From Massilia sp. NR 4-1 (lineage in GTDB: Bacteria > Pseudomonadota > Gammaproteobacteria > Burkholderiales > Burkholderiaceae_D): DNA of 64,000 nt. This document shows, piece by piece, positions 28,114-37,169 of the stretch. The notes below the pieces were generated by a model. That model did no database searches and had not been told where the DNA came from. It worked only from the letters and a program-made list of their open reading frames with translations. The position numbers and the translations under genes are program-made. Each line of letters opens with the position of its first letter. Positions within the stretch are counted from its first letter, which is position 1. The stretch covers positions 5,146,001-5,210,000 of the forward strand of contig NZ_CP012201.1 in NCBI RefSeq assembly GCF_001191005.1, in the 5' to 3' direction.

Positions 28114-29489
28114 TGCAGGTGGTGGCCGATCAAGCGGCGGCGCCGTCGCAAGCCTTGCTGCACCTGCTGGAGCTGGCACGCCGCGCGCGCCACTCCGTCA
28201 GCGCAGAGGAACTGGCATTCATGGCCGTCAACGACAGCCATATTCTCGCGCCTTACCGCCAAGCGGCGCTGTGGTTTGAAGCGGATGGCGTGCGCGCCCT
28301 GTCTGGCGTGGTCGAGGCCGAGGTCAACGCGCCCTACGCTCATTGGATCAATGCGGTGTGCCGTCACCTGCATGGCGAGCAGGTACAGGCCGCAGCGGTG
28401 GAAGCGGTCCAGTTGCCGGCGCTCCTGGCCGGTGAATGGGCAGAATGGCTGCCGCCATACGGCTTATGGCTGCCGTTCTCTGCCGCCGCCGCGAATGGCG
28501 AGGGTGGCGGTCTGCTGTTGGCCGCCGACCAGCCTTGGCCCGAGCATGCGATTGCCTTGATGCGGGAGTGGCAGGATGCGTGGCTGCATGCCTGGACATC
28601 CTGCCAGCGTGCCACCGTTTCGCCTTGGCGCAGCTGGCGCCAGCCGCTGCGGGTGCTGGGGCGGCGACCCGGCCAGGCCTGGTGGCGCCAGCCGCGCTGG
28701 CGTCTGGCCGCCGCCATCCTGGTGCTCCTGCTGCTGCCGGTGCGGCTGACGGTGCTGGCGCCTGGAGAACTGGTGCCGAAGGATGCGGCCACTGTGCGCG
28801 CGCCGCTGGACGGTGTGCTGGGACGCTTCGAGGTGCAGCCGAATCAGGCCGTCAAAGCGGGCCAACTGCTGTTCAGCTTTGACGAGGCCCAGCTGGCGGC
28901 GCGGCGCGATGTGGCGGCACAGGCGCTGGCGGCGGCGCAAGCCGAATACCGCCAGTTCGCGCAGCAGGCGCTGTCCGATCCGCGCTCCAAGGCGCAACTG
29001 GCCATCTTGTCGAGCAAGATCGAAGAAAAGCGCGCCGAGGACGAATACGTGGGGCAGCAACTGGCGCGCGCCCGCGTCACCGCGCCGCAGGATGGTGTCG
29101 CCCTGTTCGACGATCCCGGCGAATGGATCGGCAAGCCTGTGCAGATGGGCGAACGCATCATGCGCATCGCCATGCCCGAACAGCTGGAGGTGGAAGCCTG
29201 GCTGCCCATCGGCGACGCCATCCCCTTGCCGGAGCAGGGCGACCTGAATCTTTACCTGGCCGCCAACCCGTTGTCCGCCATTCCAGCGCGGCTGCGCTAT
29301 GTGGCGCATGAAGCCAGCCTGCGGCCGGATGGCAGCTACGCCTACCGGGTGCGCGCCACGCTGAGTGCAGCGACCGCGCAACGCGTGGGTCTGAAAGGCA
29401 CGGCGCGCTTGAGCGGCGGCTGGGTGCCGCTGGCCTATTGGCTGCTGCGCCGCCCGCTGGCGACGGTGCGCCAAGCCCTGGGGTTGTGA
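28113..29489 (+). CDS. HlyD-like membrane fusion protein with cytosolic GAF-like region
   Basis: A 458-residue protein. Residues 1-190 are a soluble, predicted cytosolic region with GAF-like character (VNDSHILAPYRQAALWFE..., PYGLWLPFSAAAANGEGGGLLLAADQPW). One membrane segment lies at ~200-215 (LAAAILVLLLLPVRLTVLA). Then comes a typical HlyD core: lipoyl half-motif (APLDGVLGRFEVQPNQAVKAGQLLFSFD), helical hairpin, second half (ARVTAPQDGVALFDDPGEWIGKPVQMGERIMRIA) and a beta-barrel. The start overlaps the adhesin stop by one base (TGATG), and its own stop overlaps the M50 gene in the same way, so the three are translationally coupled. It is probably the inner-membrane adaptor of the adhesin exporter; the cytosolic region could receive the substrate (inference). 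Confidence 0.87.
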   Translation: MQVVADQAAAPSQALLHLLELARRARHSVSAEELAFMAVNDSHILAPYRQAALWFEADGVRALSGVVEAEVNAPYAHWINAVCRHLHGEQVQAAAVEAVQLPALLAGEWAEWLPPYGLWLPFSAAAANGEGGGLLLAADQPWPEHAIALMREWQDAWLHAWTSCQRATVSPWRSWRQPLRVLGRRPGQAWWRQPRWRLAAAILVLLLLPVRLTVLAPGELVPKDAATVRAPLDGVLGRFEVQPNQAVKAGQLLFSFDEAQLAARRDVAAQALAAAQAEYRQFAQQALSDPRSKAQLAILSSKIEEKRAEDEYVGQQLARARVTAPQDGVALFDDPGEWIGKPVQMGERIMRIAMPEQLEVEAWLPIGDAIPLPEQGDLNLYLAANPLSAIPARLRYVAHEASLRPDGSYAYRVRATLSAATAQRVGLKGTARLSGGWVPLAYWLLRRPLATVRQALGL

Positions 29490-31603
29490 TGCGTGGGGTT
29501 GTAATGCATCTACCGCCGTTGCGCGAAGAGCTGGCCTTGCACGCCGGCCCGGTGCTGGCCGATGGACAACCCAGCCACACTTTGCACGACCCGGTGCGCA
29601 ACCTCTTCTTCCAGCTTGACTGGCCGGCGTTGGAGGTGCTGCGCCGCTGGCATCTGGGCGAACCGCAAGCCGTGGCTGCCGCGATCAGCCGCGAAACAGC
29701 GCTGCAGATGGATGCCGACGACGTGGCCGGGGTCCTGGCCTTTTTCCAGCACAATCAGCTGCTGCAAGCAGCGCCGGGCCATGCGGCGCGCTACGCGCAG
29801 CGCCTGCAGCAGCGGCGCGGCAGCATCTGGCACCGGTTGCTGCATCACTATCTGTTCTTCCGCATTCCCGTGTGGCGGCCCGATGCCTGGCTGGCGCGCT
29901 GGGCGCCGCGCCTGGATTTCTTTTACTCCCGACTGTTCCTGTGGCTGACGCTGGGCGCCATGGGCGTGGGCCTGCTGGCTGCTGGGCGCCAGTGGGAACG
30001 CTTCGGCGCCACACTGGTGGATACCTTCAGCTGGCAAGGCTTTGCCGGATATGGCTGCGCGCTGCTGGCGGTCAAGCTGCTGCATGAGCTGGGTCATGCC
30101 TTTACCGCCAAACGCTTCGGCTGCCGCGTTCCCACCATGGGTATTGCCTTCATGGTGCTATGGCCGGTTGCCTATACCGACACCAACGAGGTATGGAAGC
30201 TGCGCGAGCGCCGCCAGCGCCTGGCGGTGGCAGCGGCTGGCGTGCTGACGGAACTGGCTGTCGCCGCCTGGGCCACGCTGGCCTGGGCCTTGTTGCCGGA
30301 TGGCGGCTTGAAGAATATGGCTTTCGTGCTGGCGACTGTCACCTGGGTGGCCAGCGTTGCCATCAACAGCAGTCCCTTTATGCGTTTCGACGGCTACTTC
30401 CTGCTGGCCGACTGGCTGGGCATGCCCAATTTGCATGAGCGCGCGTTTGCGCTGGCACGCTGGCATCTGCGCGAGCGCCTGTTCGGCCTTGGACAGCCTG
30501 CCCCGGAAAGCATGTCCGCGCCGCGCCGCCATGGCCTGATCCTGTTTGCCTGGACCACCTGGCTGTATCGCCTGGCCGTGTTCACGGCGATTGCCGCCAT
30601 GGTCTATGCCTTCTTCATCAAGGCGGTGGGCATCGCCTTGTTCGCGGTGGAGATAGGCTGGTTCGTGCTGGCGCCCCTGTGGCGCGAGTTGCGCGCCTGG
30701 CAGGAATTGTGGCCGCACTTGCAAAGGCGGCGGCGTCTGCGCAGCTTTGTCCTGCTGTTTGCGCTGCTGGTATTGGTGCTGGCCATGCCCTGGCCTTCGC
30801 GGCCTTCGGCCAGCGCCATATTGCGGCCGGCGCAGCAGTTCATCGTGTATGCGCCGCCGCATGCGCAAGTGGCGGCGCTACCGCTGCGCGAGGGCCAGCA
30901 GGTCAGGGCGGGGACGCCGCTGATGGTTCTTGCCCTGCCGGAGCTGGAAAGCCGCCAGGCCGCCGCCGCAGGCCGCCTGCAGCGTGCACGCTGGCAAGCG
31001 TCGGCCGGCGTTTTCGACCAGGAGCAGCGCAGCCACTGGCAGGCCGCGCAGGAGGAAGTGGCTGCAGCCGAAGCGGAGGTGGCGATGCTGGAAGCCGAGG
31101 CAGCGCGCTATCGGCCGCTGGCGCCGTATGACGGTGTGATGCGCGATCTGGCGCCGGAACTGCGTCCAGGCCTATGGCTGGGACGCCAGGAGGTGCTGGC
31201 GCGGCTGGTCTCCACGGCGGGCCAGCAGGCGGTCGGCTATCTGGATGAGGAAGCGGTGGCCCTGATCGCCGTCGGCGATACGGCCATGTTCTATGCCGAT
31301 GCGGCGGATGGCCCGGTGTTGCGGCTGCGTGTTGCGGCAATCGACCGCGATGCCAGCCGCGTGTTGCCGGAGGCTGAACTAAGTAGCCTGCATGGCGGCG
31401 CTGTCGCCGTGCGCGAGAAGAATGGACAGTTGTTCCCGGAACGTCCGGTGTATCGCGTCACGCTGGAAGCGCTGGAGGGCGATGCCGCTTCCCGTTCCCA
31501 CGCCTGGCGCGGCAAGGTGGTGGTGGCGGGCGGCTGGACCGTGCCTGCCTGGCGCTATCTGCGCGCCGCTGCCGCCGTGTTTTGGCGCGAAGCCGGTTTC
31601 TGA
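29489..31603 (+). CDS. Site-2 protease (M50) fused to HlyD-like domain
   Basis: About 704 residues from the ATG at 29489 (ATG 29504 is possible). Residues ~10-95 look PqqD-like (VLADGQPSHTLHDPVRNLFFQLDWPALEVLRRW). A polytopic membrane region carries the zinc motif HELGH at 199-203 and the second S2P motif NSSPFMRFDGYFLLADWL; two further membrane segments follow near 370-440. The C-terminal ~260 residues form an HlyD-like periplasmic region (VYAPPHAQVAALPLREGQQVRAGTPLMVLALPELESRQ, coiled coil, RPLAPYDGVMRDLAPELRPG). Family: peptide-zinc-metalloprotease/HlyD fusions seen beside giant repeat proteins (recalled). It may process or gate the adhesin; no ATPase is encoded nearby. It ends 6 bases from a convergent dehydrogenase. 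Confidence 0.87.
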   Translation: MRGVVMHLPPLREELALHAGPVLADGQPSHTLHDPVRNLFFQLDWPALEVLRRWHLGEPQAVAAAISRETALQMDADDVAGVLAFFQHNQLLQAAPGHAARYAQRLQQRRGSIWHRLLHHYLFFRIPVWRPDAWLARWAPRLDFFYSRLFLWLTLGAMGVGLLAAGRQWERFGATLVDTFSWQGFAGYGCALLAVKLLHELGHAFTAKRFGCRVPTMGIAFMVLWPVAYTDTNEVWKLRERRQRLAVAAAGVLTELAVAAWATLAWALLPDGGLKNMAFVLATVTWVASVAINSSPFMRFDGYFLLADWLGMPNLHERAFALARWHLRERLFGLGQPAPESMSAPRRHGLILFAWTTWLYRLAVFTAIAAMVYAFFIKAVGIALFAVEIGWFVLAPLWRELRAWQELWPHLQRRRRLRSFVLLFALLVLVLAMPWPSRPSASAILRPAQQFIVYAPPHAQVAALPLREGQQVRAGTPLMVLALPELESRQAAAAGRLQRARWQASAGVFDQEQRSHWQAAQEEVAAAEAEVAMLEAEAARYRPLAPYDGVMRDLAPELRPGLWLGRQEVLARLVSTAGQQAVGYLDEEAVALIAVGDTAMFYADAADGPVLRLRVAAIDRDASRVLPEAELSSLHGGAVAVREKNGQLFPERPVYRVTLEALEGDAASRSHAWRGKVVVAGGWTVPAWRYLRAAAAVFWREAGF

Positions 31604-31609
31604 GTTTGT

Positions 31610-32620
31610 CTAGCTGGCGGTGCCAGGCATGCGGTTGGCGCAGGGCGTAGCATCCAGCAGGCAGCGCAGGTTCTGCATGGTGGTGCCGGCGATTTCGCGC
31701 ATGGCTTCCGCCGTGAAGAAACCCTGGTGGCCGGTCACCAGCACATTGGGGAAGGTCAGCAGACGCTGGAACACATCGTCGCCGATGATGTCGGCCGAAT
31801 GGTCGAAGAAGAACAGCTCGCGTTCCTGTTCGTAGACGTCAATCGCCAGTGCGCTCAGGGTGCGGGCCTTCAGCGCGTCGATCACGGCGGCGGTGTCGAT
31901 CAGGGCGCCGCGCGAAGTATTCACCAGCATGGCGCCCGGCTTCATCTGCGCCAGCGCGGCGCGGCCGATCAGGTGGCGCGTGGCGGGCAGCAACGGACAA
32001 TGCAGGGAAACGATATCCGATGCCGCCAATAAGTCCGGCAGCTCCGCCATCTGCCCCAAGGCCGTGAACTCCGGCGCGGGCGCGGGATCGCAAGCCAGCA
32101 CGCGGCAGCCGAAGCCGTTCAGGATGCGCGCCACCGCCAGCCCGATCTTGCCGATGCCGACCAGGCCTACCGTCTTGCCGTGCAGGTTGAAACCGAGCAG
32201 GCCATCCAGCGCGAAATTCCCTTCGCGCACGCGGGCAAAGGCGCGGTGCGTATGCCGGTTCAGCGTCAGGATCAGGGCCAAGGTGTGCTCGGCCACCGCC
32301 TCCGGCGAATAGGACGGCACATATGCTACGAACAGGCCCAGACGGGCCGCCGCCGCCGTGTCGAGATTATTGAAGCCGGCACAGCGCATCAGAACAGCGC
32401 GCACGCCTTGCTCCGCCAGCGCCTCCAGCACGGCCGCATCCAGCAGATCGTTGACGAAAACGCAGACCGCTGCGCAGTCCTGCGCCAGCGCGGCCGATTG
32501 CAGCGTCAGCGTCTCGCTGAAGTACAGCAGTTCGATGTCCGCATCCGGAAAATACTGTTGCCGGCCTTCGTCGAGAAAGCGGCGGTCATAGGCCTGGGCA
32601 CTGAATATGGCAATTTTCAC
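31610..32620 (-). CDS. ldhA: D-lactate dehydrogenase (2-hydroxyacid dehydrogenase)
   Basis: A 336-residue NAD-dependent D-2-hydroxyacid dehydrogenase that most resembles fermentative LdhA (pyruvate to D-lactate). The N-terminus MKIAIFSAQAYDRRFLDE is typical of that branch. The Rossmann motif GLVGIGKIGLAVARIL, catalytic Arg (NTSRGALID), Glu (VYEQERELFF) and His (TGHQGFFTAEA) are present. It is a single-gene unit convergent with the M50 gene and unrelated to it. Specificity for lactate rather than another 2-hydroxyacid is inferred from similarity. Confidence 0.87.
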   Translation of the reverse strand: MKIAIFSAQAYDRRFLDEGRQQYFPDADIELLYFSETLTLQSAALAQDCAAVCVFVNDLLDAAVLEALAEQGVRAVLMRCAGFNNLDTAAAARLGLFVAYVPSYSPEAVAEHTLALILTLNRHTHRAFARVREGNFALDGLLGFNLHGKTVGLVGIGKIGLAVARILNGFGCRVLACDPAPAPEFTALGQMAELPDLLAASDIVSLHCPLLPATRHLIGRAALAQMKPGAMLVNTSRGALIDTAAVIDALKARTLSALAIDVYEQERELFFFDHSADIIGDDVFQRLLTFPNVLVTGHQGFFTAEAMREIAGTTMQNLRCLLDATPCANRMPGTAS

Positions 32621-32764
32621 GGTTTTCCTTCACGGCTGGAACCGCACATTTTGGCATGTTGCGGAACCGGCTACAATGCGATTAATGGCAGGCCGGGGCG
32701 GTCATGACATAGGCAAGTGCCGTCGCGCGGATTAATACTTTGTTTGAAAAAGAAGATACAACAG

Positions 32765-33358
32765 ATGAGTAAAGACGTTCCAGTCGATTCAATTCGTTTT
32801 TCCATGCCGACCATCGCGGGCGACGCGATTGAATTCGAAACGCCAACTGCCAGCAGTTTTGAAGGGGCTCCGCAGTTTCACGAAGATGAGTGGGGCCAAC
32901 TGGAATTCTTTGCAGAAGAACGCCTGTCCGAGGTGCAGGAAGTACTGAGAGAACTCAAGTCGTTTGAAGCGGAGCATCGCACCCAGCAAGGGTGGACGCA
33001 GATATACGGACGTGAGATCAATCGCGCAGCAATGGGCGTATCCGTGCTGGATATCGAGCAGGAGCTCAATGCCAACCCGCTCCCCGCGCCGATTTTGACC
33101 ACCGCCTCACATCTCCTTGGCCACGTAAAACAAGGCTTCAGCCTGGAGTTGGGGACAAATGCTTATCTGTACGGCTTGCAGCAGAATGAACACGTCACCG
33201 TACTCGGTGCTTCGCTGCAAGGAGCAGACGATCGTTTGCTGACAAGCGCGTTCTTCAAACTGAACAAGAAATTCGGACTGATCTTGGTGGACTGGCGCCA
33301 GCAGTTTGTTTTGGCAGGTGTCGACGACAATGGGCAGTTCAAGTTATGGCGTCCTTAA
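32765..33358 (+). CDS. Hypothetical protein, 197 residues
   Basis: I do not recognise this protein. It starts at ATG 32765 (MSKDVPVDSIRFSMPT); an upstream in-frame extension from 32717 looks non-coding. It is acidic and soluble with no signal peptide or membrane segment. It has a helical stretch near residues 45-75 (FFAEERLSEVQEVLRELKSFEAEHR) and a beta-rich C-terminal half (SLELGTNAYLYGLQQNEHVTVLGASLQ, FGLILVDWRQQFVLAGVDDNGQFKLWRP). Its GC content is lower than that of its neighbours, which hints at acquisition by transfer. No operon partner is apparent. Confidence 0.65.
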   Translation: MSKDVPVDSIRFSMPTIAGDAIEFETPTASSFEGAPQFHEDEWGQLEFFAEERLSEVQEVLRELKSFEAEHRTQQGWTQIYGREINRAAMGVSVLDIEQELNANPLPAPILTTASHLLGHVKQGFSLELGTNAYLYGLQQNEHVTVLGASLQGADDRLLTSAFFKLNKKFGLILVDWRQQFVLAGVDDNGQFKLWRP

Positions 33359-33387
33359 CGCACCCGGGGCCATGTTGAATGAGCCGA

Positions 33388-33666
33388 TCAGACAGGCGCG
33401 GTTGCACGCTCCAAGTCTGTAAGCCACTTGATCGCCTGTTCACGGTTTGATCCGCACATATCCTCGGAAGGCTGTAAACCACCGCAGAAAGCGGGGCGTT
33501 CCGGCTTGCCGAAAATACGGCATCGATTGTCTTCTCCGAGCTGGATGCATCTGACGCCAGCAGGCTTCCCCTGCGGCATGCCGGGGATGGACGAGGTGAT
33601 CGAGGGCGCCGTGCAGCAGGCGCCGCAGCCGGGGCGGCAGTCGAGGGTAGAGGCGGAGGCAGTCAT
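33388..33666 (-). CDS. YkgJ-family cysteine cluster protein
   Basis: A 92-residue protein starting at the ATG at 33666 ([18 protein letters not shown]). The cysteine pattern [16 protein letters not shown]...[31 protein letters not shown] is that of the YkgJ/UPF0153 zinc- or iron-cluster proteins. The family's biochemical role is not established. In-frame sequence continues upstream (ATG at 33684), but the family begins near the first Cys cluster. It is a single-gene unit. Confidence 0.82.
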   Translation of the reverse strand: MTASASTLDCRPGCGACCTAPSITSSIPGMPQGKPAGVRCIQLGEDNRCRIFGKPERPAFCGGLQPSEDMCGSNREQAIKWLTDLERATAPV

Positions 33667-34043
33667 CGCTTGATAATGTGGCATCCCGCGCAGAGCCGCG
33701 CGGCGAGGCGGTATTTTATGCCAGTTGCCTGGCCGATCCGCAGGAATCTTAGGCGATATCATTTTTTTTTGACTCCTCCTTCGATGCCAAAATCGCATCC
33801 TGATAGGAACCCGGCAATGGCGAATCGCCGTGGCGTGGGTAGCTTGTGCCGCCGTGCTGCTGGCCGCCCTGATGCCATTCTTGTCGTACGCGCTGGCGGC
33901 CGGCCGCGTCATGAATTCCAGCCCGCGCGGACCTCCCCGCCTGTCCTGGTTCCCCGCCATCCCGGCTTGGCCGTGGATGTGCCAAGCCTCCAGATTGCGC
34001 TTTGCCCGCGCCTGCGCCGCGTGCGGCATTGGGCGGGCGCCCG
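33667..34043. other. Intergenic stretch, no confident gene
   Basis: No supported gene between the YkgJ-like and receptor genes. It contains a T-tract near 33760-33770. Between 33812 and 33910 one plus-strand frame reads [29 protein letters not shown], like the N-terminus of DUF2946-type proteins that often accompany TonB receptors. The expected C-terminal motif is missing and the frame runs into the 3' end of the receptor on the opposite strand, so at most a decayed remnant is present. Confidence 0.4.
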
Positions 34044-36305
34044 TTAGAAGCGGTATTCCAGCCCCGCCAGATAAGTCCTTCCCCGTGCTGTGCTCAGCGG
34101 CGTATTTTCGTTCGACTGCGACGGGATCGAGTTCAGGCGGTTCAGGGCTTCCGAGAAGTCCTTGTTCATGGCGTTCTGCACGGACAGACGCAGGAACAGG
34201 TTCTTGCTGACCTGGTAGCTGGCATACAGGTCCACTACCGCCGGAATATTCGGATTCACCACCGTCATGGTTGCGCCCGTCACCTCGTCCGCCTCGTTAT
34301 CGGGCGACAGGCGGCGGTTCGCACCGGTGTGCTTGACCAGGGCGCCCACTTCCAGCTTGTTATCCAGCAGCCGCGCGCCCAGATCGAGGGTGTAGTACAC
34401 ATTGGGCAGCTCGCTGATATCGCTGGCGCCGAACCAGCTGCTGGCAATCGAGGTGGGCTGGCTGGTCTTGCTGCGGGTGTAGGACAGGCGCGCATACGCT
34501 GGCCCCAGCTGGTACTGCGCTTCCAGTTCCAGGCCGCGCGAACGCACCGGCGTTGGTGAGTTGAGATAGATGTACATATTCGTCACATAGTCTCCGACGG
34601 TGGCCCAGTCGGTGGCAATCACCTCGGCGATATTGCATTTGCGTCCGCCCTGGCAGACCAGGAAGGACTGGCTGGTGATATAGCCGTCGATCTTGCTGCG
34701 GAAGTAGAGCACCTTGAAATTCAGCGCATCGTCCTTGCTCAGCAGGCCGTGCATGCTGGAGTTGAAGCCCAACTGGTACGTGGTCGACTTCTCGCCCTTC
34801 AGGAATGGATTCATCGATGCGCCGCCATCGTTGGAGAAAAACACTTCCTGCGGATTTGGGCCGCGCATGGTGCGCTCTGCGCTGGCGAAGGGCTGGAACC
34901 AGGGCTTGATCTGCGCCGACAGCAGCAGAGAAGGCTGGACGCCATGTTCCTTGAGCGCGATCCGCGCCGCCCCCTGCGGAAAGCACTGCACGCGCGGGTC
35001 GCAGGCCGGCTTGTAGCCGTTCAGCGTGAAGCTGGCGTAGTTCAGGCCCGCGTTGACCTGGTAGATGCCATGGTTGTACTGCAGGCCGGCATACAGGCTG
35101 TCGATCTTTTGCCGACCCTCCGGCCCAAAGGTATTGTTTTCGATCGACTGCTGGTTGGCGAGGGGATTGTCGGGGTCGTGCACCAGGCTTTCCACGTGCT
35201 TGCTGTATTTATTGCGCATCGCCTTTCCGCCCAGCGTCAGCAGCACATCGCCGCCGCCGAAGCGGAAGCTGCTGGTGTTGTTGATGTCGAAGGCATCGGC
35301 GCTATTGGCCGCGTTGGTGTTGACGAAGTTGATCAAGGCACCCGGCATATATTTCTGATTGCCCCGGCTGCGGCTGGCCATCACGTTCAGGTCGATCAGT
35401 TCCGAGAACGGCGTGTAATGGTATTTCAGGTAGTAGTCGTCGCTCTTGATATCGCGCCGCGTGAAGCTGTTGCGGTAGTCGCGCGCCGACAGTTCCAGCG
35501 CATGGAAGCCGTTGAATTTCATATCGAGTTTGAGCAGCTGCGACTTGGGTTTCTGCCGGTAATACTGGTTGTAGCCGAAGCCGAATTCCTCGCTGTTGAC
35601 GCCCTTGGCGTTCTTGTAGTTGTTGCCGATTACACTGGCGCTGGTGGCCGCCATGAAGCCCACATTGCCGCCGTCGAAGGCCGGCAGCTTGAGGCCCGCC
35701 GCCAGCATGGCGCTGCGGCCCACGCCGTTGCTGCCCGTGCTGAGCTTGGTGCGTCCGCCCATCTTTTCACCGGCGAACACCACGTCGTCCACGCCGATGG
35801 TGCGGATATTGGCGCTGCCGCTCAAGGCATTCACCCCTTCACTGCCTTTTGCATTGCCGCGCGAGACGTCCACGCCGACGATGAAGTTGGGGTCGATCAG
35901 CGCGCCGAACTGGCTGCTTGGCACGCTGCCATGCGCTACTTCCGACGGCGCGCTGCCGTAGTAGTTCTGCGTCACGCCGTCGATCATGGTGTTGACGCGG
36001 CCAAAGCCGGAAAGGCCACGGATGTTGACGCTGATGGCACCCTGGCCCGGGTCGATCTGGGTGAAGGTGCCCGGCATGCCGCGCAGGATCTGGTCGACCG
36101 GCTGCAGGCGCGTATCGGCGCCGCGCGAGCTGAAAGCGCCCGGCTTCTCCAGTGCCTGCTGATCCACCGCCACGCTTTCGCCTGAGACGTTCAGCGGCGA
36201 GAACTCGACCTTGCCGTTGTCGCTGTCCTGTGCCTGGGCTGCTGCGTGCTGCGCGAACAGCACCATGCACGCACCGACGGCGTGCGCCATTACTTTGGTT
36301 TTCAT
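34044..36305 (-). CDS. TonB-dependent heme/hemoglobin-type receptor
   Basis: A 753-residue outer-membrane receptor. After the signal peptide ([25 protein letters not shown]) comes a plug domain ([51 protein letters not shown]) like that of the HasR/hemoglobin-transferrin receptor family. A 22-strand-type barrel follows, ending in the outer-membrane C-terminus GLEYRF. A segment [17 protein letters not shown] sits where heme receptors carry the FRAP region. It lies at the end of a chaN-exbB-exbD-tonB-receptor series on the minus strand behind a Fur-like box. Heme or a heme-carrier is therefore the probable ligand, but another iron source is not excluded. Confidence 0.88.
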   Translation of the reverse strand: MKTKVMAHAVGACMVLFAQHAAAQAQDSDNGKVEFSPLNVSGESVAVDQQALEKPGAFSSRGADTRLQPVDQILRGMPGTFTQIDPGQGAISVNIRGLSGFGRVNTMIDGVTQNYYGSAPSEVAHGSVPSSQFGALIDPNFIVGVDVSRGNAKGSEGVNALSGSANIRTIGVDDVVFAGEKMGGRTKLSTGSNGVGRSAMLAAGLKLPAFDGGNVGFMAATSASVIGNNYKNAKGVNSEEFGFGYNQYYRQKPKSQLLKLDMKFNGFHALELSARDYRNSFTRRDIKSDDYYLKYHYTPFSELIDLNVMASRSRGNQKYMPGALINFVNTNAANSADAFDINNTSSFRFGGGDVLLTLGGKAMRNKYSKHVESLVHDPDNPLANQQSIENNTFGPEGRQKIDSLYAGLQYNHGIYQVNAGLNYASFTLNGYKPACDPRVQCFPQGAARIALKEHGVQPSLLLSAQIKPWFQPFASAERTMRGPNPQEVFFSNDGGASMNPFLKGEKSTTYQLGFNSSMHGLLSKDDALNFKVLYFRSKIDGYITSQSFLVCQGGRKCNIAEVIATDWATVGDYVTNMYIYLNSPTPVRSRGLELEAQYQLGPAYARLSYTRSKTSQPTSIASSWFGASDISELPNVYYTLDLGARLLDNKLEVGALVKHTGANRRLSPDNEADEVTGATMTVVNPNIPAVVDLYASYQVSKNLFLRLSVQNAMNKDFSEALNRLNSIPSQSNENTPLSTARGRTYLAGLEYRF

Positions 36306-36368
36306 GTTTTCTCTCGACTTGTAGTGTTGTTGGAACTGGCGGCGGCTGAAAAAATGGGGCGCGCGGCT

Positions 36369-37169
36369 TCACGCAGCGCCGGGACGGCCTTCGGCATCGA
36401 GCTGGAAGGACACCGGCAAGGTGACGGTCACTTGGCCTTGGCGCAGCATGGCCTCCGGCGGGGCTGGCAGGGGCTGGGCGCGCTCCAGCACCTGCAGCGC
36501 TTCGCGGTCGAGCAGCACGGTGCCAGAGGGCGTGACCAATTCGCTCGCCAGCAGCTTGCCGTCGCGGTCCAATTGAAAACGCACCCAGGCCTCGCCTGTG
36601 CGGCGGCGCTGGCGCGCTTCAAGCGGATAGCGCTTGAAGCGCGCCAGGTGGCTTAGCACGCGGCTTTGCCAGCTGGCCTGCACCGCATGGGACGAAGGCG
36701 AGACGCTATTGAAAGGTGCTGCTTGCGGGCCGCGCAGGGCGGCGGACGCCGGTGTGGCGCTGCTGCTGGCTTGCGCGGGCTGGGACGCTTCCTGCGGCGC
36801 ATCCTTGCCGGGATCGGGCGGCGTCATGCTGGACTGCTCCTGCCTGGCCGCCTTTTCCGCCGCCACGATTTGCGGTGCGGCGGCGCGCGCCAGCGCGGGC
36901 AAGGCTTCCTGCTTGCTGCTGTTCCTGGGCGGCTGCGCCGCGCTGGCGGCGGCCGATTGGCGCGCACCGACGGCGTGGCTGGGCTGCGTTGCTTCCGACA
37001 TGGCTTGCGCCGCAAACACCACCATCACGGCGGCCGCCGGCTGCAGTTGCGTCACTGCAGCTGGCCGCCAGCTGGCCCACAGCAGCAGCGCCAGTGCGGC
37101 AGCCACCACCAGCGAAGTGGCGATGCCCCAGCTCAGCACCGGACGCGGCGCCAGCGCTGGCGCGCTCAC
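36369..37169 (-). CDS. tonB: TonB energy transducer
   Basis: A 266-residue protein. An N-terminal membrane anchor (WGIATSLVVAAALALLLWASW) is followed by a long Ala/Gln/Ser-rich periplasmic linker and a C-terminal TonB domain. The domain shows VLSHLARFKRYPLEARQRRRTGEAWVRFQLDRDGKLL and LLDREALQVLERAQPLPAPPEAM, ending in VTVTLPVSFQL. TonB transmits proton-motive force from ExbBD to outer-membrane receptors. The start overlaps the exbD stop by four bases (ATGA). The receptor gene is 63 bases downstream, so this is a dedicated TonB for it. Confidence 0.92.
   Translation of the reverse strand: MSAPALAPRPVLSWGIATSLVVAAALALLLWASWRPAAVTQLQPAAAVMVVFAAQAMSEATQPSHAVGARQSAAASAAQPPRNSSKQEALPALARAAAPQIVAAEKAARQEQSSMTPPDPGKDAPQEASQPAQASSSATPASAALRGPQAAPFNSVSPSSHAVQASWQSRVLSHLARFKRYPLEARQRRRTGEAWVRFQLDRDGKLLASELVTPSGTVLLDREALQVLERAQPLPAPPEAMLRQGQVTVTLPVSFQLDAEGRPGAA

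Noticed and set aside
33812..34210. A DUF2946-like N-terminus ([24 protein letters not shown]) on the plus strand.
   Set aside because: The family's C-terminal Cys motif is missing, there is no ATG in a good context, and the frame overlaps the receptor gene antisense. At most a remnant.
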